From Atherinomorus stipes (taxonomy: Eukaryota; Chordata; Actinopteri; Atheriniformes; Atherinidae): DNA of 64,000 nt. Shown one piece after another: positions 1 through 10,800 of the stretch. Position numbers and translations under genes: made by a program. The notes beneath the pieces are model-generated. The model was not told the origin of the DNA. It saw nothing but the letters and a program-made list of their open reading frames with translations, and made no database searches. The stretch lies in contig JALJCO010001038.1 of NCBI GenBank assembly GCA_023101725.1, positions 248,001 to 312,000 of the forward strand, written 5' to 3'. How positions within the stretch are numbered: position 1 is the first letter of the stretch; each line of letters begins with the position of its first letter.

Positions 1-271
1 TGCGGCTCTACCATTGTTTTGATCTCTCTTCTAGCAAGAAGTATACACTTTTTTTTCACATCATCCATGCAGTTTATGTACACAATCCACAGTTTTTTTT
101 GTTTCGACAGATATCCTGTCTGGTCTCAACAAAATTGTAGAAATACTACGTTTTTTCACTTTTTCACTTCGGTGGTTGCAACTCTTTTAACAATATACTG
201 GAATAAGCCAGTGTTTTTGTAATCAGGCCTAAACACAACTCAATCTCACGGAAGTACATGAAATACGTTGA

Positions 272-625
272 TTATAATGATGTTTCAACACTTATTTCTG
301 GTCCAAGCACGTAGGAAATTAGACCAATATCGTCAATAGCGGCCAACCCTGGCCAGTTGTCTGCACGACTTTCCTGTTTCTGGAACAAATTAAAGCACAA
401 ATTAAATTTTGTGACTGGTGAAATTATGTTTTTTAATATCTCCATTGTAATTTCACCAATCAAATTGTGGTAGACTATTACAGTTTTGATCTTCTCTTTT
501 ATCTTGTGTGCGTGTGTTGTTTCGCCATCCAGAAGTAAACAGTGATGCACATCCCTAACTGGGTGCTGGATAAAAGTGGAACATAGATAAAGAGCAGAGA
601 CCTGCACATCAGAAACAGCTTCCAA
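272..625 (-). CDS. unrecognised open reading frame, possible decayed exon
   Basis: An open stretch of about 117 codons on the minus strand, with no ATG at its start and no domain I recognise. Further minus-strand coding-like sequence between 1 and 220 is in other frames and contains stops. Composition resembles a decayed transposon or retrogene more than a host exon. It lies downstream, on the same strand, of a segment with CCAAT-type motifs near 900-950. No splice junctions could be supported. It may be non-coding; a protein search would decide. Confidence 0.2.
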   Translation of the reverse strand: MEAVSDVQVSALYLCSTFIQHPVRDVHHCLLLDGETTHAHKIKEKIKTVIVYHNLIGEITMEILKNIISPVTKFNLCFNLFQKQESRADNWPGLAAIDDIGLISYVLGPEISVETSL

Positions 626-1072
626 AGAGTTTTTAATGGGTAACGTGTCATTTTGGGAGTGCGGATATCTTTATTTTAATTCGCCATCCACACTTCACTT
701 TCGGTCAAAGGGAATCCCGGAAGTGATGAATGTGGGAGTGCAACGTCATTCCTATTTCCAGGCCTATTTCAACATCATAATCAGCAAGACATTTTTATGG
801 CACATTGGGTTTTACATGAAAGTCTGTTTCAGCCTCCCCTGGAAGTCTTTTTATTTTCTTTTATAAGAAAAAAAAAAAGGATTTTTATTGCCATTGCACG
901 TATCCAATCAGCGTGTCTGACGGCTGTCTCTGTCCTCTTCTCATTGGCTGCGGTGAAGTGGCGGAACATTTGTCCAGAATGTCATAAACTGTGTGACTTG
1001 GCGCGCTGCCGTGATGTATGCAGCCGACGAATCCGCACTTTGCAGTCTGCAGACTTCAACATGAGACACACC
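626..1072. other. unassigned segment with inverted CCAAT motifs
   Basis: No gene was found. A CCAATCAG motif near 905 and an ATTGG near 943, followed by a GC-richer stretch (960-1060), give it a promoter-like look, but there is no convincing TATA element or transcript start. It ends at the MITE that begins near 1073. Confidence 0.25.
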
Positions 1073-1534
1073 CTGGCTGTCTCCGAATGTCCTCCCTACT
1101 CCCTAACCCCTCATTCACTACATAGGGCTGCACTATATAGCAGACTATCTAGTGCCTTTATTCTGCCTGTAATTCGGACATGAAGTTGACTACTTTTTCC
1201 TCGCCGCAAATCACGTGATTACCAGCTAAATACCAGGTATTTTATTTACTTAAATTGTGTTTAATCCCTTTTCTGTTGTTTTTTCTCTTCTTTTTTTCTG
1301 CCGCTCGATGTGTTCAACACCTTGTGCCATTCAGCTCTCCTGACCGCAATGCATTGTGGTCTATATTGTCCCATCTAGGGACCATCGAAGCTCACTAGTT
1401 ATCAAGATGCATTGTGGGTAACTTTGAGTGCACTACTTTTTTCTTTCTGGACATTCGGACAGCCCTACAAAATCACGTGATCCCTATATAGGGCCCTATG
1501 TAGGGAGTAGGGTGGACATTCGGACACAGCCCCT
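1073..1534. mobile_element. MITE with GGCTGTGTCCGAATGTCC-type ends
   Basis: The left end reads GGCTGTCTCCGAATGTCC and the right end is the reverse complement of GGCTGTGTCCGAATGTCC, about 460 bp apart. Both ends continue with related inner repeats (ACTCCCTA, ACATAGGGC, CTATATAG), and GACATTCGGACAGCCC occurs again inside the right half. No coding capacity is visible. Ends of this style are common in fish non-autonomous DNA transposons. I could not find a clean target duplication, so the superfamily is not assigned. Confidence 0.65.
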
Positions 1535-2469
1535 GAGAGTTCTACAGCGCGGGCCAAGAAAAGCGCAGCGCTGATGTCATCAACGACATGGCGACGGGCG
1601 ACATCTTAACCTCTTAACTCCCACCTTTTTAAGTAATCCTCGCCTATTTTGCATACCCAAATGGAAATGCAAATAACAGAGGAACTGTAAGGCCAAATTA
1701 CTTGTGTGAGACATCATTTGAAAGCTTACACCTTCTAGTTTCTGAAAATATAAATTAGAAAAGTGTGACTAAAACACAGCCTAAACTGCATCAGTTCAAA
1801 CATGGCCCATAATTGTTTTTTTCTTCTCGAAAATAATAGGTCTTTTTTTAATAACAGCAACAGGGACATGCTTGATATGAGGCATGTGTCATTACATTAC
1901 ATTTATTCTACATCATGTCAGTCACAATTGCAAGAAATTTCAGACCTCTAGGCCGAACAGTGTCAGAGCTATGGGACTTTTAACTTTTGTTATCACCAGC
2001 GTTCCAAACCTCTCCAAATGTGCCAAATTGTGCCAAATGCTTCTACTCAACTATTTGACCTATAAAACCACACTGAAGCATTTTGATGGCCATAAAACAT
2101 TTTTCAAGCATATTTTTTTGCATTTTTCTAACATTTCCATCTGAAGATTGACTGGTGAGGTCACCACCCATTTCAGCTGGCCGTTTGATTCATACTTTGT
2201 CATATTATAATATACAGAATTTTAGAAACTATGATGAAAAAAATGACAAATCACTTTGAACTGAATTATATGTAAACTTTTTATTCTAATGTGCCAATTT
2301 GAAAAGTGCACAAATAAGAAAATACAACTTTGTAAAATATAGTAGAAATAAATATTAGATGCACAAAATATATAAGAACTATGTACAAGTCTAAGAAAAA
2401 AATTAAAAATAGAGTATTCACAGCAAATCTGAAATAAAACTTAAGCTTTTTGAAGGTGCATATAAAGAA

Positions 2470-2663
2470 TGTAAGAACAATAAATGTAAAATAAAATATA
2501 AAAATGAATAAAAATGGTGCAACCGTTGCTTTTCAAGTTTTCCTAAAATACAAACACTAAACAAAAAAATCTGTGCATACAAAAAATAAAATGTAAAAAT
2601 GAACAATAAAATGGTGCAACCGCTGCTTTCCAGGTGTCCACATGGCACAAACAAACGCTAAAC
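2470..2663. repeat. 97-bp imperfect tandem duplication
   Basis: Two adjacent copies with a 97-bp offset share AAATAAAAT, ATGGTGCAACCG, TGCTTT and CTAAACAAAAA. They lie in the region 3' of the piggyBac reading frame and are AT-rich. They may belong to the 3' untranslated part of the element. Confidence 0.7.
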
Positions 2664-2698
2664 AAAAACAGAAACAAAGCAGCCTGGGGTCTCAGTTT

Positions 2699-4922
2699 TC
2701 AAAGTCCTTTCTCTGTGTGCCAGAGGTTGTAGCAGTCCCTCTGTGCGACAAAACAGAGGGGCACATCACAGGACTGACACCCCACTGGTGTCTTTCTGTG
2801 GCAGAGCGCACAGCTTCTCCTGCCTTGAGTGGCAGCTTTTCTTTTTGGAACATCCGTACCCTCAGAAAAGTATCTTGGTCTATGAGAACCTGCTGGAGAA
2901 GGAGCACGTTGTGATGTTGACGGTTGAGAAGTTGACACTGACCCGTGGTCTGCCAACTCCTCAACCAGGGCTTGCCTGAACTCCTTTTGATTCAGGGGGT
3001 GACTGGTTTCACGCTGCTTGTAGACAATGTGGGCATTCACTACAGCGATGTCCACAAAGTGATAGAAAAAGGTGCGGTACCATTTTCTTGTTTTGTGTGC
3101 AACACTGTAGTAGCCGATCAGAGCATCGGACAAGTCCACACCCCCCATGTGCTTGTTATAGCTCTTTACGGCGTCAGGAACAGGTACATCCTTCTGGGCC
3201 CACCTCCCATCCTCTTTTACTCTTCTTTTCACAGTGTCCCCACTGTACGCTTTGTGAATGGTGGAACATAGGACAACCTCTCGCGTGTCCATCCATTTCA
3301 CAAAGAGGATTTCACCATCCCGAATCCATCTGATGCAGCCCCGAGGAGTATTCCGTCCAAAGTCATTTGCCACAGTCCTTGGAAAGCCTGCCCTGTTTTG
3401 GCGAATGGTGCCACATGCTCCAATTTTTTTCCTCAGTAGGTCTCTGAAGAGTTGGGAACTTGTGTAAAAGTTGTCTACATAGAGGAGATAGCCAGTTCCC
3501 AGACTATCTACATCTACGAGGGACATGACAGAGTCATAACTTAGTCCTCGTCCTGAGCCAGAGGACTTGCCCTCATAAACAAAGAAGTTCCACGTATAGC
3601 CAGTTTCCGAGTCTGCCAGTACAAAGAGCTTGTATCCCCATTTAGTTGGCTTGTTTTTTATGTATTGCTTGATTGAGATCCTGGCCTTTGAAGCCACCAT
3701 CCGCTCATCAACAGCAATGTGTTGGTTTGGGTGAAACTGTTCCTTGCATGCTTCTACAATTTGAAGGTAAAGGGGCTTTATTTTCCCAAGTCGGTCATAC
3801 TGCGGGGTTCCTTTCTTGGAGATATTTTCTGCATCAGATTCTAAGCTGCTGAGGTGTAGTGAACGGCAAAAGTTGAGGAATTTGTTCCGGGACATGACTG
3901 AGGGGGGAAAGATAAATTGTAAAGGCGAGATCCTCTCCAATAATCCACCAGCTGAGAGCACTTGAGTAAGCCCATGTAAATTACCATGGCTAAGAAAGAA
4001 AACATGTCAGGGATAGTGAAGTCCTGCCATTTTCCCTTCTGACCCTTATGTTTTTTTGCACCATAGTGATTTGTGTTGGCCAATAGAGTATCCAGCAAAG
4101 TGTCTGTAAAGAACAACTTGAAGTACTGCATTGGGGTTGAAGCAGTCCTGCTCCTTTGCTGTGGTCCAGGCTGTCTTGCTGGCATGAAAACCAGTGGAGG
4201 GGGAGCCACATCTTCTTCCTCTGCTGTGTGCCACTGTTGTTCCGTTGTTTGTGTGGAAGGGGGGGCAGAAGAAGAGACTGCTGGGGCTGACGTTCCTCTA
4301 CCTCTACCTCTACCTCTACCCCTCCCCCTCCCCTGCAACCACCTCTAGGAGTGCCTGATGGTCCTGCAACACCTTGTTGACTTGTAAATGTGGAAGCAGG
4401 TGCAGTGGGTGATGGGGCACTTGGCCGTTCTCTTTTTGGGTTGTTTCAGAGGTTCAGGCTCCCAATCTGATCCACTGTCTGAATCTCCATGTAGTGATTC
4501 CCTAAAAGAAAAAAATAAATGAATAATTTATATATATATATATATATAATTATATATATGTAATGCACACTTTTAGCTAAATAATTAATTCAGTGGGCTT
4601 TTTATTGACAAAAATAAAACTTATTATTACTTTATAACTGTCATAAAACACTCATATGTTATTTTTTGTTGTTGTTTATTATTTCAAAACATGGTTGTGC
4701 GAAATAAATAAATAAATAAACTAAACTAAAACTAAAAACTTATATCATTTTGTGAATCGTTTATACTCACCGATCCAAAATGTCGTCCAGACCCGCGGCA
4801 AAAAACTCCTCTTCGCCCGAGTCATACTCCGTGTCAGTACCACTGTCCTCTTCAGATGACGCCAAGAGGATCTCAAGTGCTTCTTCTGCTGTGTATTTTG
4901 TTTTTTTCAGTGCCTTAGGCAT
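2699..4922 (-). pseudogene. piggyBac transposase (PGBD4-like), frame-shifted
   Basis: Encodes a DDE transposase that cuts and pastes at TTAA. The first coding exon is 4771-4922 (ATG at 4922, acidic N-terminus, perfect GTGAGT donor). The second exon starts at 4501 after a TTTTAG acceptor; the intron holds a TA microsatellite. The main open part (2699-3961) has the catalytic aspartates in VDERM, VDNFYTS and GGVDLSD (D85, D163 and D276/D279 of that segment) and ends in a C-terminal CxxC cysteine-rich domain with a final NLWH. A Gly-Arg repeat lies near 4310-4338. Reading frame changes occur near 4433-4437 (run of T), 4320-4345 (C-rich) and 3902-3907 (run of G), all in homopolymer or low-complexity tracts. 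Catalytic residues are intact, so the copy is young, or the frame changes are assembly errors. Confidence 0.85.
4528..4560. repeat. TA microsatellite in the piggyBac intron
   Basis: A run of TA dinucleotides with short interruptions inside the inferred piggyBac intron (4502-4770). Confidence 0.9.
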
Positions 4923-4987
4923 TGTAAAAAACAAATAAATGCAGTTCCCAAAGAAAGAAAGTACTCTCACAACGTGCGTCCTGCTCT

Positions 4988-5013
4988 CACTACACACTCA
5001 AAAATAGAGGTAC
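4988..5013 (+). repeat. CACTA left terminal inverted repeat
   Basis: 26 bases beginning CACTACACACTCAAAAATAG and running into GAGGTAC. They match the reverse complement of 15172-15197 without mismatch. Confidence 0.97.
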
Positions 5014-5345
5014 CAGCTTGTACCTAAAAGGGTACAAATGCTTGTCGCTGGGGGTGTACCTTTTTGAGGAACATTTCCGTACCCTTCTATCATGGTACAT
5101 TTTTGTACCTTATTAAGTTGTACCAGTTAAGGTACAATCATGTACCCTGTAAGACAAAAATGTACCTTAAAACTATGGTACAGAAATGTTCCCATTGAAA
5201 AGGGTACAATAGGGTACTTTAAAGGGTACTCCCCCAGCGACGACTCAATCTGGACCTTAAAGAGACAAAAATGTACCTATATTGTCCACAAAAAGCTTTT
5301 TATTTTCATTAAAACAGTACAAAAAAATTCATCTTGTCACGTACA
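5014..5345. repeat. CACTA left subterminal GTACC/GGTAC array
   Basis: About fifteen GTAC-centred motifs (GTACC or GGTAC) in both orientations lie within roughly 300 bp. A longer inner palindrome is also present: GTCGCTGGGGGTGTACC (about 5043-5060) pairs with GGTACTCCCCCAGCGAC (about 5225-5242). Subterminal motif arrays are the hallmark of CACTA elements, where the element's own DNA-binding protein docks. That role here is inferred. Confidence 0.8.
5299..5304 (-). terminator. poly(A) signal for the CACTA transposase
   Basis: AATAAA on the minus strand (TTTATT as written), about 95 bases past the transposase stop codon at 5399-5401. It is well placed to end both transposon transcripts. Confidence 0.6.
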
Positions 5346-5398
5346 TTTCAGGTAAAGTGTATTCATTTAAAAGTCCTAAACGAATCACAACAATATAT

Positions 5399-7597
5399 TT
5401 ACACAGAATACCGCAAAGAAACAAATAATCTATCATCAACTACATATGTGTCTAGAGCTTGATAGTCCAACTCATTTCCTGGACTGAACAGAACCCAGTC
5501 ATGGTCAACCGTCACTTGGTAAGCATGGAAGTGACTGTCAAAAGAACAAGGAAATAAGAGTTTCCCACACAACACCCAACAAGTGTCAACATTCAGAATG
5601 TATTTGATTTTCAAGAATAAAGGGATGGCTTCAGTGTGTACATGGCCTACTACAAAAACATCCTCAAGGGCGTATTTGACACTACTGACAGATATAGCAG
5701 ACACACGTTGAAGCACTTTATCCTGAAAATGTACATCTTTAAAACTTTTGTGTAATTCGAGAGCATTCTGTAAATCACCTGGCAGAGATGAAAATGGCAC
5801 ACTTACACTTTTGCTAAGTGCATTTTCAAAGTCACCAAGCAACCTATCTGAGGAAAACTCCCAGCATTGCTTCATTTGATGACGATTGCTAAGAGTTGCA
5901 GTTATGTTTACAAAGTTCCTGCATTTGCTGGCTATATTTTTGAAATACTGATGCTTGCTTTCATATCTCATACACCACAAGGGGCGAAGAGGACCATACA
6001 TCAATATCAGTCTAGGATAGTGAATCAGGTAGTGACACTTTGGTGTTAAAACATTTCCAAAGACTTCAGTAGTCTTATCAAGGAATTCTTGAATCAGCAG
6101 GTTTAAATGAGCAAGCTCATCTTTTCTCACGTTTGTAGCCATTATGATATCTACGATTTCTGAACATAGTAAGAACACATGCCAATATGGAGTGCCAGGT
6201 GGAACACGGTGAGCCATTAGAAAAGGCAAGAGCCTGAATAGGCACCATTTTTGACTGGCTGATCCAACAATGTTAGAATTTCGAAGAATTTTTTCTGTCA
6301 GTGGCACTGGTTTGTTTGGTTTGTCATTCTTCCCAATGTTAACATTTTTCAGCTCATCATTGATTTCATGTATGGTTATGTGCTTTTCATTATGAGCTTT
6401 ACAAATGACCAGCTTCATTACCAGAGGGATGACTCCCTCCAGCAAGTCATGCATTACATCTGGGGGAAGACACTTTGTCACATCAAAGTAAGGTAGTGCA
6501 TCAAATGTACAATTACCATACACACCGTACAGAACAGCACTCTCCTTGTCATTTTTCGCACAGTCTATGTGGTATTTATGTACTTCAGTTGTTCTAAGAA
6601 CAAAACTGTCCTCACAAAACTTTTGTTGTATGTCTGAATGTGAAGCCATACAAAACCGACATATTCTGCCAGTATTGAAAGACATTGAAAACCGCCCAAT
6701 CATATGGGCAGAGAGGTTGTCACAGGAAATGGTTGCTAGAGCAGCATGAATTGTGTGCTCTACTTCATTCAGATAGATAGTGAAACCCTCTGTGGATAGC
6801 AACTTCAGCTCAGCTATCAAAGGTTGTACTATACTTTCAAGCCCACACTGTTTTAAATGTGAATAGCGAACCATTAAGGCCAAATGAATGTGACTCAACT
6901 TTGAGCGATATTTTGCACTTATGTTCCCCACTGTATAATAAAAAGCACAGATTTTGTACTTATTTCTTTTAGCACCAAGTGGGTTCACAATTTCAAACTC
7001 ATCTTCATAAAAATGAAGTCTTAGAGCTTGAGGGTTATCTTTGAAAAATGAATGCTCTTTGAAATACAAGCCATCACTGTAATTGATCAAAACATCCTCA
7101 TCTTGGTTTTTGTGGTCATCCAACACAATCTGTTCCCACACATCCTCCACCTGACAATAGTTTTTTAATACCTGTGTGATTGGAACATATGAATAATCAC
7201 CAATTTTCATTCCTGAATGGTCTCTTAGTGTGTAACTGATTGGTTCCGTCATGTTCATTTTTGATTTGCAGTGTTCTTTTATCATGAATGGTGACCGAAT
7301 TAAATCACATGCTTTCTGGAAAAAGTCTGAAGTGGACAAAACCTGCTCAAGCTCTGGACAATCACTGAGGTGGAAACCATTCTTTTCCAAATGATAAGAA
7401 ATAAATGAGTCATAGTTTTCCTTGAAAAAACACAACAAAAAATTTATATCATCAACAATGTCTTGCTGGACAGAGTAGGAGAGATAATTTTTTTTCAGTA
7501 CACTTGAGAATGAAGCTAAACAAATGGTCTCTGAAATTCTCAAGCAAATGATCCATACTAGGTGGTGTGGGCTGCTGAACTTTGTGTGTATGTTCAA
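5399..7597 (-). CDS. CACTA/EnSpm DDE transposase, catalytic part
   Basis: A 732-codon open frame that catalyses excision and insertion of the element. Visible motifs: YEDEFEIVNPLG (about residue 197), CDNLSAHMIGRF followed by CRFCMA (293-316), LPPDVMHDLLEGV (377-389) and MRYESKHQYFK (543-553). The D...D...E set and the H-D-LLEG block are typical of animal CACTA transposases. The first 35 or so residues of this frame are not authentic: the natural reading comes from the upstream zinc-finger frame and shifts into this one at a run of eight T (7488-7495), where seven would keep frame. So the annotated start is an artefact of a frame change. A poly(A) signal follows at 5299. The catalytic domain itself has no stop. 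Confidence 0.85.
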   Translation of the reverse strand: MNIHTKFSSPHHLVWIICLRISETICLASFSSVLKKNYLSYSVQQDIVDDINFLLCFFKENYDSFISYHLEKNGFHLSDCPELEQVLSTSDFFQKACDLIRSPFMIKEHCKSKMNMTEPISYTLRDHSGMKIGDYSYVPITQVLKNYCQVEDVWEQIVLDDHKNQDEDVLINYSDGLYFKEHSFFKDNPQALRLHFYEDEFEIVNPLGAKRNKYKICAFYYTVGNISAKYRSKLSHIHLALMVRYSHLKQCGLESIVQPLIAELKLLSTEGFTIYLNEVEHTIHAALATISCDNLSAHMIGRFSMSFNTGRICRFCMASHSDIQQKFCEDSFVLRTTEVHKYHIDCAKNDKESAVLYGVYGNCTFDALPYFDVTKCLPPDVMHDLLEGVIPLVMKLVICKAHNEKHITIHEINDELKNVNIGKNDKPNKPVPLTEKILRNSNIVGSASQKWCLFRLLPFLMAHRVPPGTPYWHVFLLCSEIVDIIMATNVRKDELAHLNLLIQEFLDKTTEVFGNVLTPKCHYLIHYPRLILMYGPLRPLWCMRYESKHQYFKNIASKCRNFVNITATLSNRHQMKQCWEFSSDRLLGDFENALSKSVSVPFSSLPGDLQNALELHKSFKDVHFQDKVLQRVSAISVSSVKYALEDVFVVGHVHTEAIPLFLKIKYILNVDTCWVLCGKLLFPCSFDSHFHAYQVTVDHDWVLFSPGNELDYQALDTYVVDDRLFVSLRYSV

Positions 7598-7842
7598 CCT
7601 CTGTGATGTTCTTCAAAATGTTCTTCAGTTACCTCAGAGGAATTTGAAATAGAGCCTGTGTGTTTTCGATAAACATGCCGCCTAAAAGAATGATACTTGG
7701 AAAAAGCCGATTGGCAGTTAGTTATCCCACAGATTATGCTGAAATTAGGTTCATGGGCATGTAAAAGTCCAACATGCTGAATCAGTTTCCGAAGTGTAAA
7801 GGTCCTTTTTGAACATTTTGAACATTTATATGGTCCAGGCAT
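7594..7842 (-). CDS. N-terminal C2H2 zinc-finger part of the CACTA transposase
   Basis: Starts at ATG 7842-7840. It encodes two C2H2-type fingers: CSKCSKRTFTLRKLIQHVGLLH, shown here only by its C-x2-C and H-x4-H pairs, and a second with C-x4-C and H-x4-H ending FRRHVYRKH. This finger pair heads animal CACTA transposases and probably contributes to binding of the element ends. The frame is lost near 7605-7640. A second frame then stays open through MDHLLENFRDHLF before shifting again at 7488-7495 into the catalytic frame. I therefore read 7842-5399 as one gene with two frame changes. The ATG lies two bases after the stop of the SAMD3-like gene. Confidence 0.75.
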   Translation of the reverse strand: MPGPYKCSKCSKRTFTLRKLIQHVGLLHAHEPNFSIICGITNCQSAFSKYHSFRRHVYRKHTGSISNSSEVTEEHFEEHHRG

Positions 7843-7844
7843 GT

Positions 7845-10800
7845 TCAGTAAAGGTGGTTGAGCACTCGGGTGACAGTCACAGGCAGGGATTTCTCTCCAG
7901 GCTCAACGATGTTTGCAATACGACTCTGGAGAAACATCAGTGTCTTTTTGAAGTACGCAGGATATGTCATGTTGAACACAAAGTATGTGCAGAAGGCTGC
8001 GATGTAGGCCTCATCCAGTGAACTGCAGGAACAAACCTCAATTCCTTCGACTGTTACAACACTGTGACACCGTCTGGAAAGGGCAGTTTTCCAATCCTGA
8101 TCCTTCATTTGAATGGTTGGGTATGGAGTTGGGGGATTATTCTACATAAGAGGAAAAAAAAAATGTTAGTATATATTAATGAGAAAGAACTGATAACATA
8201 ATCATAATGATCCATAAGAATATTTACTTGTGGTCAATTGTTATGCCAGGCTAGCACCAAGTATTTACCTTTCCAAGGAAGATTAAATCTTCTATTTTTT
8301 CCTTGAAGATTGATGGTAAGAGAAGAAGGCCCCCCTTGAAGTCAATTCCTAGGTCATAGAGATGGCATATCATTGCAAATACACTTCATCAAATTTCAAC
8401 TTTTATTAACAATGAGCAAATTTCCACAAACAGGTTAGTGCATTAGTCACTGTGGTACTTCAGGTCATGTAAGAAAGAAACTGAAAAACAATAAGATAAT
8501 GTTGCATTATACATCCCATTATGGTGCGTTCAGACCAAATGTGACAGGCACATCAGGTTTACATGCAAAGTCTATGTAAACCGAGTCAAGTAGCATCAAA
8601 CCTTCTTGCAGCGTTTTGGCGTTCAATGCACCTGATGCGCGTCAGGCCTGTCAAACGACAGTGTTGGAAAATCAGAACTTGTATCGATGGGATTTAATGG
8701 GCTTATAATGCTGTCCCGATGCGGGACTGCAGGCCGTTAAACTGGGCCGGATCAGATGAAAGCTAAAAGCGCTCATCCTTGCATGCATTTCCTGGAGCAA
8801 ATGATGAAACCAACTAAACTCAGAATACCTCTGAACAGTCTGATGAATCCACACACTGAGCAAAGACCCCTGACAACATCGTTCTCTGGCATCATGGAGC
8901 AAATAAAGCCAAGAAGCTGCTCAGTTTCATCGGCCATCGTACAAACGCGCAGACAAAGATAAAGGACCAGGTCCACCACCTCTCTAGATGCTCTTGATGC
9001 GTGTCACACACGACAAGAGCGTTTTGGTCTCGTAATCTCAGTGTCTGATTTTATGTGGACCAGTGTCAAACTTTGGGCATCTAGCACGTTTTTGCCGCCG
9101 ACGGCGTGTTAGGTCTGAGTGCACCATTATAGTTTCATGCAACTGTTCCCATTCTCATTAGAAGAGACTGCGCTCAAATTACACAATTATCGTGCAGAAT
9201 TGACTATTAGCATGTCCTCAAATCAGCACCTGTAATGTCTTCAGCCAGTGCATCCTCTCTGGCCTCCATGTAGATTTTCTTTAGTGGAAAATCCTTGACG
9301 AGTTTGAGAATGTTTGGAAGAACACAAGCGAAGTTCTCGCTGAAGCGCCGGCAGATGTCAGCTGCAGAGGGATGCATTGCATCCACCTCATCGCACAACT
9401 GAAAATGTTACAAAAGCAAAACGCGCACAAGTCACAAATAAGACCACAATTTTATATGAAGAATTTAAAGAATCTTTGACAAGTTTGACAAAGAGACTAG
9501 AGGTAAATTCAAAGATCCACAACGTAACTTTTCAACCTTAAAAATATGCATTTCTGACTCGTTTTGATGTCACGCCAGCATTAATTATGCACATTTCTCG
9601 AGCCGTCACTGCCCAGCTGCATCCCAAGGCTGAGAAACTGCACTATGTATTTACATTCAACATTACAATCTAACACCACAAGAGGGCACTCTAGGATTAA
9701 ATATTTATATTTTGATCCTAGAGCAAAGATCTGAAAATGGTATTTTCTCAGCAAGGGGAGTTCATTTTTGGACCTTTGGCGACACCGTCTGTGCAGGGGG
9801 CCAAATCCCCAAAAAACAGGTTTATCCCTTTTAACTCATTCACTGCCATTGACTTCTATAGCCGTATACAGCAGGGAAAAAAAGTATTGTAATTTTTACC
9901 AGATGTCGCCAGATTTTCACCAGATTGTGTTCATGTCAATAGCTCTACTAGAAATATATTTTCGGAGAAAAATGTTGACATGTTCAATAAAAGACATTTA
10001 TGATCATTTACAGACATTAACTTTGGAATCAGAGTGATGGGGGAAGGTTTACCAGTCACATATACCCTGAATGAAAAATGCAATATTTCAGGAAACAGAG
10101 TTCTTGAACACAAGTGTTTTCTTCACATTTTCTTGAACATAGATTTTATTCAAAAGTTAAAATCCGGACGGCTCCATGTTCTCTCCTTTGTTTTGGTTTT
10201 TAGTTTTGAATCATGCTTCTATTCTTTGGTTTTTTTTAATGTTTCTTTTCTTTTGCACCCTGCTGTAATGCTTTATTGTTTTATGTAATGCACTTTTAAT
10301 TGTCCTGTATATGAAATGTTCAAAGAAACTTGCCTTACCAGAGGGGCTCTGGGACTGATGAGCTTAGTGAACTTGCTTACAGGTAACTTGCTTGTTGGAC
10401 TCACTAGCTTGTTATGCTAACTTGGCCTATTCAACAATGATGAAATGTTCTTTATGCTGTTGTGCAGCTGAATAACTGTTACTGTGTTACTTTAATATAT
10501 GAGACACAAATTCATCCCATTGTTCTGTGTGCCATTGTGTAGTTGAATAACTTGTTTTTCCAGATTAAATGTCTGTTCTTGATCTTGATATTTATAAACA
10601 AATTTCTAGATAAATGCGACTTATAGTCTGGAAAGGCTTTCGGACAGTAACTTCTAAAGTGGAACCACTGAGACATTTTATAAACCAAAACAAGTAATGG
10701 ATTAATCAAGTAAATGGTCAGCAGATTACATGATAATAACAAATTACTGTTTCAAGAAAGACTTGGAAAGAAATTGACATTATGAACATAGTAAGTAGTC

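Larger units (their letters stand above)
1606..4987 (-). mobile_element. piggyBac transposon, 3' part up to the CACTA insertion
   Basis: This stretch carries a piggyBac transposase read on the minus strand. Two TTAA sites (1606-1609, 1614-1617) are candidate ends; the second is followed by CTCCCACCTTT. The sequence immediately 5' of the transposase start is cut at 4988 by a CACTA element, so the remaining 5' part of piggyBac probably resumes at 15198. A TTAA at 15916-15919, preceded by AAAGGT (the inverse of ACCTTT), is a candidate outer end. The inverted ends are short and imperfect, so the outer limits are inferred. Confidence 0.5.
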
